Assembly (NCBI GenBank): GCA_030433805.1
Contig: JARUXA010000016.1
Coordinates: 1-64,000 of the forward strand
DNA: 64,000 nucleotides
Source: Sphingomonas sp. PsM26
Lineage (GTDB): Bacteria > Pseudomonadota > Alphaproteobacteria > Sphingomonadales > Sphingomonadaceae
Reading direction: 5' to 3'
Under the pieces are notes generated by a model that searched no databases, was not told the DNA's origin, and worked only from the letters and a program-made list of their open reading frames with translations. Position numbers and translations under genes: made by a program. Of the stretch, positions 62,945 through 64,000 are shown in pieces; within the stretch, counting starts at the first letter, position 1, and every line of letters begins with the position of its first letter.

Positions 62945-63724
62945 ATGGCCAAGCTGATGGAATCCCGCGTGACTTTGACGACAATCGCGCTGTCCGGCGG
63001 CGCGGGGATCTTGGGCGGCGCGATGAATGCGCTGGCCGGCGGCGGGACGTTCGCGACGCTGCCCGCGCTGATCGCGCTCGGGCTGCCCGCGAATACCGCC
63101 AATGCGACCTCGAACGTCGCGCTGCTACCCGGTGCCGCAACGAGCAGTTGGGCATTCCGCCGCGAACTGGCACCCGTCGGGGGCGTCAACGTGGGGTTGC
63201 TCGCGGGGATCACCTTCGTCGGCGGGCTGGCCGGGAGTGCGCTGCTGGTGGTCACGCCGACGCGGGTGTTCGACCTGCTGATCCCGTGGCTGTTGCTGAT
63301 GGCGCTGGTCGTGATCGCGTTCGGCAGCCGCGCGGCGGAGGCGCTCCACGCCCGCGTCACGATCGGGCCGCGCGCGTTGATCGCCGCACAGACGCTCCTG
63401 GGGATCTACGGCGGCTATTTCGGGGGCGGGGTCGGGTTGATGATGACCGCGGTCTACGGGTTGCTTGCGAGCGTATCCCCCCGCGCGCTGTTCGCGCCGC
63501 GCACGTTGATGCTCGGGGTCGCCAATGCCGCGGCCGCGGTGGTGTTCATCTCGACCGGACTGGTCGCTTGGGCGGCGGCGGTGCCGATGCTGTTCGGCGC
63601 GATCGTCGGCGGGTGGATCGGCGCGGTGATCGGCAAGCGCCTGTCGCCCGGGGTGGTGCGCGGCTGGACGCTGTTCGTCACCGCCGCGACCACGATCGTG
63701 TTCTTCGTCCGCGCCTATTTCTGA
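62945..63724 (+). CDS. TSUP-family sulfite/organosulfonate exporter (TauE/SafE)
   Basis: A protein of about 259 aa with eight hydrophobic helices in two repeats. The first repeat has GGAMNALAGGGTFATLPALIALG and the second has IYGGYFGGGVGLMMTAV, the two half-site signatures of the TSUP family. The family moves sulfite, sulfonates and related anions. ATGs at 62945 and 62957 and a GTG at 62930 are possible starts. It overlaps the cytochrome c gene by 10 bases tail to tail. Confidence 0.87.
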   Translation: MAKLMESRVTLTTIALSGGAGILGGAMNALAGGGTFATLPALIALGLPANTANATSNVALLPGAATSSWAFRRELAPVGGVNVGLLAGITFVGGLAGSALLVVTPTRVFDLLIPWLLLMALVVIAFGSRAAEALHARVTIGPRALIAAQTLLGIYGGYFGGGVGLMMTAVYGLLASVSPRALFAPRTLMLGVANAAAAVVFISTGLVAWAAAVPMLFGAIVGGWIGAVIGKRLSPGVVRGWTLFVTAATTIVFFVRAYF

Positions 63725-64000
63725 TTGGGAAGCGTGAGGAGTGCGGCGACAAGCTTCGGGTCGTCCTTGGGGTCGATCGCTGCCTTGTAGACGGACCGCA
63801 TCTTGGCGACTTCGGCGGTCCAAGTCTTCGCGTCGAGTTTGGGCTGGGTTAGCAGCATCTCGGGCGAATGGCAGGCGGTGCAGTTCGTCGTGAGGATCTC
63901 GGCGCTCGCCGGGAGCATCGTCGTCTCGTCGGGAAGCGCGATCGTCTGCGACGTCAGCGCGATCGGGGCGGCCTGACCGGCGGGGGCGGTGTCCGACGAT
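63715..64000 (-). CDS. Monohaem cytochrome c, partial (N-terminus beyond the window)
   Basis: The 95 C-terminal residues visible hold one haem-binding motif CTACH, then HSPEMLLTQPKL, a WTAEVAKMRSVYKA helix and ALLTLP at the end. The layout resembles the small cytochrome subunit of SorAB-type sulfite dehydrogenases. The frame is open to the window edge, so the start and any signal peptide are outside. The neighbouring TSUP exporter makes a sulfite theme plausible; this is an inference. Confidence 0.75.
   Translation of the reverse strand, partial: SSDTAPAGQAAPIALTSQTIALPDETTMLPASAEILTTNCTACHSPEMLLTQPKLDAKTWTAEVAKMRSVYKAAIDPKDDPKLVAALLTLPNQK

Noticed and set aside
1..64000. CRISPR arrays, tRNA or rRNA genes, transposases, prophage, secondary-metabolite clusters
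   Set aside because: None was seen on either strand; the direct repeats found are coding PAS modules and the inverted repeats have no spacer-array pattern.

Overview
The window is GC-rich and reads as chromosome of a free-living alphaproteobacterium of the Sphingomonas type. The reasons are several large TonB-dependent receptors (one with an STN domain behind an ECF sigma/FecR pair), a PEPxxWA-CTERM exported protein, aerobic-type cobalamin genes in a tightly overlapped operon under a B12 riboswitch, a fused subunit I/III haem-copper oxidase, and several GC-rich palindromic repeats of the kind scattered through sphingomonad genomes. I saw no rRNA, tRNA, CRISPR, transposase or phage genes.

Layout. 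0-6 kb: an HxlR regulator divergent from a PRISE-type short-chain reductase, an HNH protein, a secreted esterase, a hybrid histidine kinase and a small STAS-like protein. 6-10.2 kb: a soluble chemoreceptor with four near-identical PAS modules, translationally coupled to a protein made of three CheW domains. 10.2-21.6 kb: a secreted trehalase, then an ECF sigma/FecR/TonB receptor/GH20 hexosaminidase/GH29 fucosidase block that looks like a glycan-uptake and degradation locus. 21.6-24.7 kb: an exonuclease with a possible leader peptide and attenuator, a YihY-type membrane protein and a lipoprotein. 24.9-32.8 kb: an orphan secreted protein, a prolyl oligopeptidase, a phosphoesterase, an acetate permease pair (DUF485/ActP) and an exported amidohydrolase.

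32.9-44.6 kb is the most coherent block: eleven minus-strand genes, almost all joined by 4-base stop/start overlaps, running from a BtuB-type receptor through a BtuFCD-type importer to corrinoid adenosylation, side-chain attachment and nucleotide-loop assembly. A full cobalamin riboswitch leads the operon and cobU is divergent from it. No corrin-ring genes are present here, so the locus as seen imports and finishes (salvages) corrinoids.

44.8-50.4 kb: a second TonB receptor, a DUF1624 membrane acyltransferase, an amidohydrolase and rlmN, punctuated by repeats. 50.4-52.8 kb is less GC-rich and looks recently acquired or decaying (an OpgC-type acyltransferase and small secreted-protein remnants). 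52.8-57.6 kb: a PEP-CTERM protein, small membrane and secreted proteins, a phosphatase, an outer-membrane barrel and dnaN. 57.6-64 kb: an oxidase cluster (ctaG, copD-like, DUF2231, coxB, fused ctaD) whose proteins lack two residues usually conserved in A-type oxidases, followed by a TSUP exporter and a cytochrome c cut by the window edge.
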